A stretch of DNA of 64,000 bases. It comes from Dactylonectria macrodidyma (Eukaryota > Ascomycota > Sordariomycetes > Hypocreales > Nectriaceae). The stretch is from NCBI GenBank assembly GCA_020744425.1, contig JAGMUV010000038.1:186001-250000 (forward strand). Reading direction: 5' to 3'. Positions 18,104-29,970 of the stretch are shown piece by piece; position 1 is the stretch's first letter, and the number at the start of each line of letters is the position of its first letter. Both the position numbers and the translations under genes were made by a program. The notes beneath the pieces are model-generated. The model saw nothing but the letters and a program-made list of their open reading frames with translations, searched no databases and was not told where the DNA came from.

Positions 18104-18233
18104 TTCAGTTTTAAACACACCTTTATTATTATTGGTATTACTATTAGAATATTAGATATATTACTTTTTCTAGCTTTTTAATTATTATCTTTGCTATTTA
18201 AAAAATTATCGTTTTAAAAAATATTATTAGAGT

Positions 18234-18369
18234 TGTTACGGCTTGGTCCCCCGTAAGCTCTATAAGGCAGCTAGTGCACCTGCTTGATTGCTACAATTGC
18301 GATCAAGGCCCAATCTTTTGCCCTGTGGCGTAACGGTCTAGGTGCCCGTTACTGTGACTAGCCGTCACA
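18234..18369 (+). repeat. Short solo-LTR-like repeat, copy B (~136 bp)
   Basis: Begins TGTTACGGCTTGGTCC and ends near CGTCACA. It is a GC-normal islet in the AT block. Internal GCTACAATTGCGATC and CAATCTTTTGCCC match copy C in inverted orientation at 27.3 kb. The relative lack of AT drift suggests insertion after the surrounding DNA had been mutated, or escape because of its short length. Confidence 0.55.
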
Positions 18370-19630
18370 TTAGTAGTATCTTTATTTAGAATATTTTTAT
18401 TGTATATTCTTATTATTAATTTAAATATTGCTATTTATAATACTGATTTTGAGTTATTAAATAGAAAAGAATTAGCTACTATATTTATTAAAAATATAAG
18501 CTGATTTACTATTATAGATATTAAATGTAATAGCTTTCTATTAGTTTTTTTATAAAAAAAAATATATTTACTTATTTCAAGTTATTTCTACTTGTAGTCA
18601 TAATATTACTATTCTAGTTTTTATTTTAAAAAGAATTAAACCTATTAAAAAGTAAAGTAAAACTTATATTTTCTTATTAAATTTTTAGTTATTTATAGAG
18701 CTTAAATTATTTACACTTTAAAAAATATAAGTATATTTATTTTAATTAGTTTAAGTCGTTTAATTGTACTTTTTAACTGCAGAATTTATAAATTAAGTAG
18801 TATTAACATAATTATTAGTCTTATAGTTATTACTAATTATAATAGTAGAGCAATTAAAAAGCAGGTTTACTTTTAATAGTATTTAGTTTAATATAGTAAA
18901 ATCAGAGTTATTACTAGTTAATATTAATAATATATATATAGAAGTTGATAGTAGCAAGTTAGACTTAGTACTATATTATAAAAAGTAGTATTTACTTATT
19001 ATTATAACAAGTTACAAGTAGTATTAAGGAGATAGAGCAATATTAAATGAATACTACTAAACATTACTAGTAATCTTAATGGTATTATATTAATTTTAAT
19101 AGCGATTAAATAAAAATGATATTATAAATATTGAATAAAAAAATTAATTAAAAATAATAGTACTACTATAATATAACTATTAGAAAGTTAAAATTGGTAT
19201 TTTTAATTTAATTATTAAAGATATATTATAATATAAAGGAGTTAATTTTTGCTATAATTTTAAAAGTTGATTTTTTTAACATCTAATAGTTAATATTAAA
19301 ACTGTTATTTACTAGCTAGCCGTAAGTATTAATTTTAGTTATTTAATATCCACTAGTGGTTGTTTAAAAATATTTTACTAGTTAGTAATAATCTAGTAAA
19401 ATGTATCAGTTACTAGATAGTAATAGCTAGTAAGTAGTATTTTAACTTTTAATATTTATATAGTAATTATTAATACTTCTTTCAGCTTTTAATATTTATA
19501 TAGCAGCTATTATACTATTTTTAGTATTTTCTAATTACATAGCAACTATCAACACTTCTTTACTAATTAGATTTATTGTATTTAAAAAAAATATTACTAG
19601 CTTTCTAATAATTATTAATTTAATATAATA

Positions 19631-20003
19631 AAGTATATGATAAGCGAGCGTCGCACCTATACTGTATACCTTTATAAAATAGCTAATACGGCTCTAGGAT
19701 TTTTAGGAGATTATTTTTAAATCTCTAATTAAAAAGTTAATAAGCTAGTATTTTCTTTAGACTTTTAAAAAAGTTATTAAGCTAGTATAAATAAAAATAT
19801 TTTAAAATACAGTGCGAAGTTTATACTGCTAGCGCTATAAGTATATATAGCCTAAAGAAATTCTTAAAAATAATATATTTCATAGGGTATAAATCTTAAC
19901 TATTTTAAGATTAGAATTTTAAGGAATTTTTTAAAATCATGATTTAAGGTAAAAATCTCACTGCGACGCTCGCTTGTCTGCGACGCTCGCTTAACACATA
20001 CGT
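19631..20003. mobile_element. MITE of the iteron family, 373 bp
   Basis: The left end AAGTATATGATAAGCGAGCG and the right end (read inverted) ACGTATGTGTTAAGCGAGCG are both next to TA. The iteron GCGAGCGTCGCA occurs once at the left and twice at the right. Inside come a CTATACTGTA motif at one end and a TTTTTACCTTAAATC motif at the other, shared with the MITEs at 22.9-23.8 kb. No coding capacity. Confidence 0.75.
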
Positions 20004-22917
20004 TATTTAATTTTTAAAAAGATGATTTTAAATTTTTCAGTATTTTAAATTTATTTTTCTATTTAGTAAATATTAATATACTATTATAAAGTTAAAATAC
20101 ATTTAAGTTTTTGAAAGTTAATTTCAGCTTTTTAAATAGTAGAATCTTCTTCTTTTTAATAAAAAACCCACTTAGTTAATAAAATTCCTTTAAAAATATT
20201 CTTTACTTAATTTAAATATATTCTTTAAAATGTAAGCTTTATTTAATTAACTATTATCTTTTACTGGATACTTTTATTATTATAAAAGAAATCATTTTAA
20301 ATATCTTGATAATATTATTAAATAATTCAATTAATTTTTTAGTAACTTACAACTTTAAATTTATTAATAGCTATTAATAGAGGTAGAAATTCTAACTTTT
20401 TAAATAGATTATCCTCTTACTTTAATTTTATAGTTATTTTAATTTCCTAACTATAAAAATTAGACTAGTAAAGTAGAAAGTTAAATATAAATATATATTT
20501 ATAAATTTTATATATTGTATAACAGAACCTGGCTCTATTTAAAAACTATTTCTTTTTTAGCTTTTCTAATAAGTAATATCTTCTACACAAAATAAATATC
20601 ATTAATAGGAGTATCTTTTTATTAAAAATGCAATTAACTAAATAGAGTTAGTTCAGTTTATTAAAACTCAGAACTATTTATATCATTCTTTTAAATGTCG
20701 CTTTTAGTAAATTAGTAATAAAATTTAAAAAACTTTTTATAAAAAGATATAATTCCGTTTATATTAATTGTAGTTCTTTTAAAACTAGCTTTTAACTAAT
20801 AATAATGTATTTATTTATAATTACTAATACATAGTAAATATGTAAATAAATAAGATTATTTATTATATAGTAGAATTTTACATATTTATAGTTATTATAA
20901 ATAGTTTTAAAAATAATGTTAACTACTAGTTATAAAATATAAACAAAATACATATTAAATATATTAATATATTAAAGAAGTCACATTATTTAAAAATAAA
21001 AAGTCTAATTAATCTATTTAATATTTTTCTTTATACGTACAGATTATAAAAGCAGTTATAAATTTATATTAAATAAGTATTCTAATATGTTTTTTAAAAA
21101 TACATCTCTTTATTTTCAAAGATATTTTAATATTAATAGTTTTAACTTCTATTAAATATATTAATATTAATATTATTAAAAGTGCTATTTAGACCTTTAT
21201 TTTTACGCTACTCTATTATTTATTATTATATTTCTATATTACATTTTCACATTATTCATAAGTAGAGAGACTCTTATCACTCCTTCTTTAACTATTAAGG
21301 ACTAACCCTCCTCTACTAAATCCTTTAACTATTTTAACGTTTTAGTATCTAATACAGTTATTAGGTTTTGAACTGTTTATTAATACAAGTTATATTATCT
21401 AACTTTTTAAATAATATAAAGTATTTTAAAAGGTTAGTTAGAGTTACTAGTAAGGTTTACATTTTAGTTATTTAAAATTGCTATTGATTTAAACTCGGAT
21501 TTTAAGCTCATTGTACTATTATTTTTATTACTTATAGCCTCGCCTTAAGTGTGTTACTCAGGACTTTAATTTAAACATTAGTATTAAATTTATTAAAACC
21601 ACTTTTAGTAGCACTATAACTTCTACATAAATAATTTATTAAAATCTACTATATTTAAAAAAAAGTATATATTACAATACTTTTAATTACTATATAGTTA
21701 GTAATAATATTAATTATATTATATTGTAATTAAATTATCTTTAAAGTTTTTAACTATTTATATTACTATAACTACTTTTACTTCTATCAAACATTAAACT
21801 ATATTTTTTACTTTACTTTTAATATTAGCTTTAAAATAAAAAAGATCAATTCCAGTTCTGTTAATATAATATATTATTTTAACATACTGTCATTAATTCA
21901 CTTTTTATAAATATTAATAGTAAAAAACAATAGCTTTTTTAAATTATAATATTAAAGAAATTATTAATATATAAAGAGTTTTCTATAGATCTTTAAAAGC
22001 CTCCTTTTTTTATTATTAATTTAAAAGTTTTCTATTTTACGTATTATTTATAAACTGCTTTTAATAACCTTTTAGATATTTTCTATACCCTTTATACTTC
22101 TTTTAATAGTTGAGTTTTCTATTTTTATAGTTTTTAACATCTTATTTTATATTAAGTGCTCTTTTTAATATATTTAGCTATATTAATATATGTTTTAAAA
22201 ACAACTATAAACAAATGTAAAAATAATATTATATTTATATAGTAGGTTAGTTCTAATTGATATTTTTAAACTTAATTTAAAAGGAGGCTAGAAGTTAATA
22301 GCTAAAATAATAAGTATTAATATGAATAATAATATACTAAGTTTAAAATTTAAAATTAAAATAATAGTAATTTAAAATAAATAGAAGTTCTATCATATTA
22401 AAATGTAAACTTTACTACTTTATCTCACTCTTTAAAATGCTTCATACAGCTTAAAAAGCGAGGTAAGTATTTAAAAAAGCTAATTAGCTATATATTTAAT
22501 TTAAGATTTAAATAACTCATCCAATTTTTATAATTTTACAATATCTAAACTATGTCTTATATTTTAATTAATTATTTAAATAATAAACTTATTTTATATA
22601 ACTAAATAGTTTAAAAAACTATATTACATTCTATTTTTAATAATAGCATTTGCTAATTACTAGCTTTATATATAATATGAAATAGAAAGGCTTTTAAACT
22701 ATTTAAAAACTGTACTAATATAATGTAATTTTAAATGTATTTAAAACTCTTATAATCTAAATAAAGCATTATAATACCTTTATTAAATAGTATTATAAAA
22801 CTATTAAAAGTATTATAAAGACGATGTTTATAAGGTTTTTATAATTATGTAAAGTTTATAAAGCTTTATATTTATATAATATAAATTACTAGTTCTTTTT
22901 AAATTTCTAAAATATTA

Positions 22918-23754
22918 ACGTATATGTCACCCGTGCGTCGCATCAAACCATGCGTCGCACTTATACTGTACAGCTAAAAGTGGAAATTTTATATTTTTAA
23001 GAAATTAATTTTAGGTATTTAACTAAACAGGTCATAATAACGTATGTGATAAGCTTATGTCTGGTGTATGTGTCACACTTGGATTTTCACCTTAAATCGC
23101 GATTTTAAAGAAATTGCTAAAAATCGAAACTAAGCCTAAAAAAGCTAAAAATCAGAATTAAGGTTAATTAAATATGAAATAATATAAAGGAATTTTACTA
23201 TATTTTATTTATTTTTATTTATAAAGCTGTTAAGAAAAAGCATATTCACACTGTTTTTTTTCTTAAATTTATATTTTAAAGGCTTAATAAATTAGCTAAA
23301 AGTTTATAAAAATTACTCTCTTATGACTTTTTTTCTAGAGAATCTAACATTAATTTTCTAGAAATCTAATAATTAAATATCCTGTTTTAGAAAATCTAAA
23401 ATTTACACTTTTAGCTGTACAGTATAGGTGTGACATATACCTGTTTGTGACATAAGCTTATCATACACGTTATACTTTTTTTCTTAAATTTTTAACTAAT
23501 TCATTTAATTTTTTAAAATAATAGTAAGAAAAAAGACAGTGCGAATAAGCCTTTTCATAATAACTTTATAAGAAAAAATCAGAATAATTTAGGAGAGGTT
23601 ATACTTATTAATATATATTTAATAAATATATTATTAAAAGTGTTGATAATTTTAGCCTAATTTGAAATTTTAAGAATTTTTTAAAAATCGCGGTTTAAGG
23701 TGAAAATCAAAGTGCGACGCATGGTTAGGTGCGACGCACGGGTGACATATACGT
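22918..23754. mobile_element. MITE of the iteron family carrying a nested relative
   Basis: Termini ACGTATATGTCACCCGTGCG are inverted at both ends next to TA, with two iterons (GTGCGTCGCA and CATGCGTCGCA) at each end. One inner end has CTTATACTGTACAGC and the other GATTTTCACCTTAAACC. A second element (23040-23470) is inserted in it at a TA; without it this one is about 400 bp. Confidence 0.8.
23040..23470. mobile_element. Nested MITE, 431 bp
   Basis: Ends TA|ACGTATGTGATAAGCTTATG and, inverted, ACGTGTATGATAAGCTTATG, with TA on both sides. Inner motifs TTTTCACCTTAAATCGCG at one end and CTATACTGTACAGCTAAAAG at the other match the host MITE, but the terminal iteron zone differs (AAGCTTATGTC-type). 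Confidence 0.8.
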
Positions 23755-25538
23755 TAGTGAATAAGTAAATTTCTATATTAATTAATAGCTTTTCTAATCT
23801 TAATATAATTAATATTAATTACTTTTAAAGTGTTACTTTATTTACTTTAATAAAATGTATTATTATTATAAAAGTAAGTAAAATATCACTTTTTTATTTA
23901 TAAAATTATAAAATTATAAAATTTATAAGATCTTTTAAAATTATATTAATATAGTTATGAAATGTTTACAAAGTTTTAATTTAATATTGTATTTAGATTA
24001 GTTGACTTTTTTTTTTAATTTTCTATTAAAATAAATTAATATATATACTTAAATATAAAGAATTATATTTCATGTTGTAAATTAAGTTTGAATTTAAAAT
24101 GTGATAAATTTAACTAATATAATTGGTTAATTTATAATTTGATTAGTAATGGCTATTAATTTATTATTGTATATTACTATTAAAAACTACTAAATAAAAG
24201 TTATGTTTTAAACTAAATAATATTAATATAATAGCTTTTATAATGTTAGTATATATTTCTAAAATAATATATATATTTGCTTTTTATAATACTTTATATC
24301 TTAATTTACTCTATTATATTAATTTTTTTATAGAAGCTAAAAGAGAAGAAATATAGCTAATTTAATTTTATTAATATTTTTATTTACTACTATCTTTTTC
24401 TAGTTTAAATTTATAATTAATAGAACTGTTTTGTTTATAAAGTATTTAAAAAATCTATAATTAAGAAGAGAAAAGTTATTAAAAAATAGTATAAAATACA
24501 GAGAAGAAAAAAAGAGAGGAGGTAAAAAAGATATAAAAAGGTTATTTAAAACAAAATTGCCAGAATTAGTAATTACTATTATTAACTACTTCTATTTTAC
24601 TTACTAAGAATATTTAAAATTTAATAACAAGTAATATAAAAAATTAAAGTATAGTTATAAAAGTAGTAAATATAAATAAATATCAATATTTAGCTGTTTT
24701 AATATTATTATTAATAGTTTTATAAATTTACAACTAATTAGAAGTTTTAATATCTAATATAAAAAACAAAATTTTTTTTTTTTTTGATATTTAATAAATT
24801 AAAGCCATTTTATTATATTAATTTAAATATATATATTGTATTATAATTTCTTTCAACTAGTTTCATCTCTATTTAATTATACTTATTTTAAATATAATAT
24901 AATTACTAATAATATTTTCAAGCTATATTATAAGTAAAGTAATATATTATTTAATAATTTGTAGTATTGAAATTACTATTTAAACCTTTTTTATACTTAT
25001 ATATTCTTTAGTATTATATTTCTTTATATATTTTATATTATTTGAACTATAAAATTTTTTTTAAAAATAAACTTTTATATCTTTTCTTTTAAACTTAACA
25101 TTTTTTATTAAATCCTTTAATTTATTACAATTAATATTAAAAATAACTAGGACCTTTCAATATTTAATATATTGGTTTTTAAACTGCTTATTAATAAAAC
25201 TTTTGTTATAAATAATCTGTATTATCTAAATAATACTATTTTAAATTAGTAAATTGAGAAATTCTCTTTTAACTAGAAATAAATATAATAACTATTTAAC
25301 TACTATTTTTTTAAATTGCATCTTTTATATCTAATTTAGTAAAAACAAACCTTATGTTTAAAAAGATTTAATTTTAAAAAGACTTTATTTTAAATGTAAT
25401 TAAAATAATTTATAAAAAAAGTTTAAAAATTTTATAGTTTTTATATTTTTTAAATTATATTATATTATAATTATTACTATTTTAAAGGATTTCTTAATTT
25501 TATTAAAATAGGCTTCTATATTATATATATAACTAGTG

Positions 25539-25680
25539 TATAATATATTACAATTATAATTTTAAATAAAATATAATATATTACAATTATAATGTTAAAT
25601 AAAATATAATATATTACAATTATAATGTTAAATAAAATATAATATATTACAATTATAATTTTAAATAAAATATAATATAA
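25539..25680. repeat. 33-bp tandem repeat, about four copies
   Basis: Unit TATAATATATTACAATTATA followed by ATGTTAAATAAAA, with the first and last copies having TTT instead of TGT. Lies in the AT block; no function evident. Confidence 0.85.
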
Positions 25681-26339
25681 TATAATACACTATTTTATTA
25701 GTTACATATAATAAGTTAATTATTTACATAATTAAAATATGAAAAGTAATTTAAATATTTTAAATTATAAAAATACAGACTTACTTTTTACAATAATTAA
25801 TTTTACAACTTATAACTTCAATATTATATATAATAACATTTTACATTAAAATTTATAATTAATATAAATAAAAGTTAATATATAATAAATACTTTTATAA
25901 GTAATATTAAAATATTATTAGTTATTTACTTTTATTAATTATACCATTAATAGATTTATATAAAATAGTTTCTAGTAGTATATTGTTAATAAACTGGAAA
26001 GATATTATACAATAGAATAAGAGCATTATTTCTACTAGAAAGGTCAGTTTAAAAAAAATTAACTATTTATTAAAATTCCGAAAAACATTATATATAATAA
26101 TTACTTCAGTTTTATAAATTGCTCTATTTACTAGTGTTAAATTTTAATATATTTTTATTAATTATAATAATGATACTTTTAATATATATAAGTACTATTA
26201 ATATAAACATAGAATTGTTATTCTGATTTATTACTATAACTATTTTACTTTCTATCAAATTTCTATTAGTTTATTTATATATAAAAAGGAAGATTTATTA
26301 TACTGGAAGTTGATACTGCTCTACCGAATATTTTTTTTC

Positions 26340-27185
26340 TCCAAGCTTATAGTCCTTAGCAGCACACACTCAGAAGGGGGCCAGAGGTTAAACAGTCCAA
26401 AAAAATTAACAGTGAGGCCCAAAACCCAAGCCCAAGGCAACAGCAACTCAGAGTGATTAGAGTTTCTACTGCCTTGCTGTCCCAATCTACCCTTCGAGAT
26501 GCGTCAAGCAGCTGGAAAAGCTAGATAGAAAAGCTAGATGTCGGAAGGCAAAATCGTCATGCGATAAAAGCACCGTGAGGGCTCTGCATTCGTCGCATTT
26601 CAAGCTCGTCGCAATTCAAATCACATCGCAAGTCAATTGCTCGCGACTTGTGCACAATGACTCCCCCAACCAATCGAATGACACAATGCGCGTGCGGCGC
26701 ATCGCGCGACAGCCCGGCGGACCCTCGCCGACACTAGCATACGAGAATCGTCTGGCATATACGCTAGCTAAAAGAATCGAAGAAGATCGAAGCCTACTTT
26801 CTAGGCTACAAAGAACATCTCGTCTATCTGGCCTAGAACGCATAACAGAGGCTGAGTTCAGCCGACCTCGTCGTCAGAGGCTTATCCGGTTAGCGATCTT
26901 CAGCTGCCGCATCCTCCAGGCGAACCAGTTCCCACAAGCCCCGCTAGAGGAATTGGAAGGAAACGACAACTATATATAACGCCTTCCTCAATAACCTAAA
27001 GAGCTGTGACGCATTGGTTATGCAGTTACGGGTCGACCTTGTGCTGATCAATATGCAGCCGAAGGAGGGACGACCAATCAATCGAGTCCTTCGTCTCATG
27101 ACAACTCAAACAATGCAAACACATGATACAGAAACGCGGCAACGCGGAACGCGGCAGCGCAGAAACTAAAGTCCGAACAGCGGTT
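26340..27185 (+). repeat. GC-normal island: least-mutated copy of a dispersed element, with a 134-codon ORF
   Basis: Starting at about CTTAGCAGCACACACTCAG, this island aligns in order with heavily AT-converted copies elsewhere in the block, and its end (AATCGAGTCC ... AAACACATGATAC) also has AT-converted counterparts near 32.94 kb. It therefore shows roughly what the ancestral repeat looked like. The ORF 26575-26979 encodes a basic, arginine-rich protein with no domain I recognise; it may be a gag-like remnant, a chance frame or an element-borne gene. No LTRs or polymerase sequence were found. Confidence 0.5.
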
Positions 27186-27344
27186 TCAACAGCGTTATAA
27201 AATATATAATAGCTTTAAAGTTGAAATTTCAATAGTACAGTGAAAAGTGATATAATTGTTAATTCTATGTATTATAAAATATTATAATTAAAATAAAAAA
27301 TAGTATCAATTTAAAAGTTTTATATTAAATGTAGATTGTATATT

Positions 27345-27476
27345 TGTAACGGTTGTGCTAGACCGCTGTACCGTAATAGGGCAAAAGATTGGTCAATAAT
27401 CGCTATTGTAGCAACTATTGGGACAACTAGCTGTTCTTATAAGCCTATCGCTGATCCGGAGGACCAGGCCGTAACA
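27345..27476 (-). repeat. Short solo LTR, copy C (132 bp) with 5-bp target duplication
   Basis: TGTAACGGTTG at 27345 and CAGGCCGTAACA ending at 27476 give TG..CA ends. Flanks are ATATT on both sides (27340-27344 and 27477-27481), a perfect 5-bp duplication. Internally it matches copies A and B in inverted orientation. This supports an LTR-retrotransposon origin, either a solo LTR or a very short TRIM-like element. Confidence 0.7.
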
Positions 27477-27851
27477 ATATTAAACTGGATTTATTATATT
27501 AAGTTTTAAAGTTCTATTTCTTTTATAATATAAATTTATTCTTTAAGAATTATTATAGTTATAAACTTCTATTATGAGAAATATATTTTATTATATTTGT
27601 ATTATTAGATAAAAGTAAGAAATGAATTTTATATTTATATTTATATCTTATTTAATAAAATAGTGATTCGTTTTTTAATGTTAAAATTAATAGAAATTAT
27701 TAGCAATAAAAAACTAGTAAAATTTTAATTTTATTTTAACCTAATAAAATTAATAGTTAATTTAATTTATTTATAGCAGTCTATTAATAAAATAATATAA
27801 ACATTTTAAAAAGAAAATTCGTTTTTATTATATATAATTTTTATAAAACTA

Positions 27852-27930
27852 ACGTACTTCATCAGTGAGTGGATCAAATCAGTGAGTGGATCACTTAAAC
27901 TGTACAGCTAAAAGTAAATATATTAGATTT
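27852..27930 (+). repeat. Orphan MITE terminus (CTGTACAGC type)
   Basis: TA|ACGTACTTCATCAGTGAGTG with two AGTGAGTGGATCA iterons is followed by CTTAAACTGTACAGCTAAAA. It is one end of the iteron MITE family; no inverted partner end was found nearby. Confidence 0.6.
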
Positions 27931-29737
27931 TCTAAAACTAGCTCTATAATTAAAAATTTGCAAAAACTAATTTTAAAATTTATATAAAAAAAGTCAAGAT
28001 ATTTTTTTTAACTTTTTAATTAATTTATTAGTAATTTTATAAGAATCTTATTGTATAATAATTTTTCTATTTATAATAGATAGCTTGTGAAGTTATCTAA
28101 AATATTTTAACTAGTTAATTAAAATTTAAAGATAAATATTGAAAAAAAATTACAAATTTAATAAATGAATATATATATTAAGCTATTAAATTTAAAGCTT
28201 TAAATTATTACTTCTACTTAGTAATTAAATGCATAAATAATTAACTCATTATATATATAAAGTCCTTAGTAGTACATAGCTAAAAGAAGAGTGGAAATTA
28301 AATAGATATAAAAAACTAATAATAAAAATAATAATATATTCAATTTTAAAGGAATAGTAGCTTAAAGCAATTAAAGTATTTAATATATCAAAATAGAAAC
28401 TTAAATCGTTTATATTTATTATCTTTAGAAGTTTAATTATCTAATTATTTTATTTTATTGAATACTTTAAAATCTAGCCTTTTTAGCCATTTAATACATT
28501 TAAAATTAAAATAGTATAATACTTATTTTAAAAACTCTGGTTATTTTAAGTTGCTATTATTTATAAGTTATAATTTGAATTTTTATTATATTATTGACTG
28601 TTACTTATTAGTATTATTTTACAATTATTTAACTTCGAATTATTTTCTAAATATTATCAGAAACTATAATTTTAATAACTTTTAAAAACATTTATTAAAA
28701 TAACTATAATTTTCTATAAATATTCTAATCTTATTTTTATTATTTATGCTTATAATATTTTTATTATTTTTATTAGACATTTAAAATATTTAAAATATTT
28801 ACAAGCATTAGCTAATGTCTATAAATTAGCTATTATACTTATAAATCTAGTTACTAATTGTGTTTTTATATAAGATATGTAATAAGTTTCATATTACTGG
28901 AGCCTTATTATAACAGCTGTGTATACACATCCGCTATATAACTTAGCAAATTGCTAGAAGAAGCGTTACAAGCTTTCTGCAGATTATTTATTGTAATAAT
29001 AATAATTAACAATTAATCCTCATATAGTAGCTATTAATATTCTCTTTAGTAATTAGTATTCTTTTTAGTAATTAATATTTATAATATAGCTATTAATACC
29101 TTCTTAATAATTAACTTCTATAGAATAGTTCTTTTTAATGTATTAAAATAATTCTTTAACTATTGTATTAGTATTAAACTAATATAAACTTCTAATATAT
29201 ATATATATATCTTCTTTTTTAATTATTAAATTGTAGTAATTTAATACATTTAAAAAAATTCAAAATCATATTTTAAATATTAAAATTTGATTTTAATCAT
29301 AGCTACTACTTGCAGTTTATAATATTTCTATAGGATTTAATAACATTAATTTTAAAATTAATTTTAAAAATTCCAATAGTATTAAAACGTAGGTTTTAAA
29401 AGATGTCAGTAACTATTTAATTTCTATTTATATTAATATTTTTTTCTTAAAATAAATAACTTATTAGTAAACCCAATTTAAATAAATAATAAGTAATTAC
29501 TCTTTTTATTATATATTACTATTTTAATATTTAAATTAATTTTAAAATAAATTAATTGCATTTTTAAATCTTTTTCAATTACTATTTTTTTAAAACGTTT
29601 TTTAAAAAAGTTTTAGAAAAATCTTATATTATAAAATACATTAATACACTTTTTTTTTAAAAAGAAAATAGTTATTATATTAATTTGTTATTCTAGCTGT
29701 ATATATTACGATTACTATTTATAAGTTAAATATATTA

Positions 29738-29970
29738 ACGTACTTCATCAGCGAGTGGATCAAATCAGTGAGTGGATCAGTCAGATTTACACCTTAAAGC
29801 GCGATTTTAGAAAAATTATTAAAAATCCAAACTACCAGAATTAACTTAACCAAGTAGGAAATTATATCGAAGAATTTTACCAAATTTTATTTATTTTTAT
29901 TTATAAGATAGAGTTAATAAGAAAAAGCCTATTCACACCGTATTTTTTTTCTTAATTTTATATATAAAAA
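29738..29970 (+). repeat. Orphan MITE half (CACCTTAAA type)
   Basis: TA|ACGTACTTCATCAGCGAGTG with two iterons (GCGAGTGGATCA, GTGAGTGGATCA) leads into TTTACACCTTAAAGCGCGAT. Core sequence follows that is shared with 23.08-23.29 kb (for example AAAAAGCCTATTCACACC). Together with the end at 27852 in the same orientation it may represent one element split and partly inverted. Confidence 0.6.
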
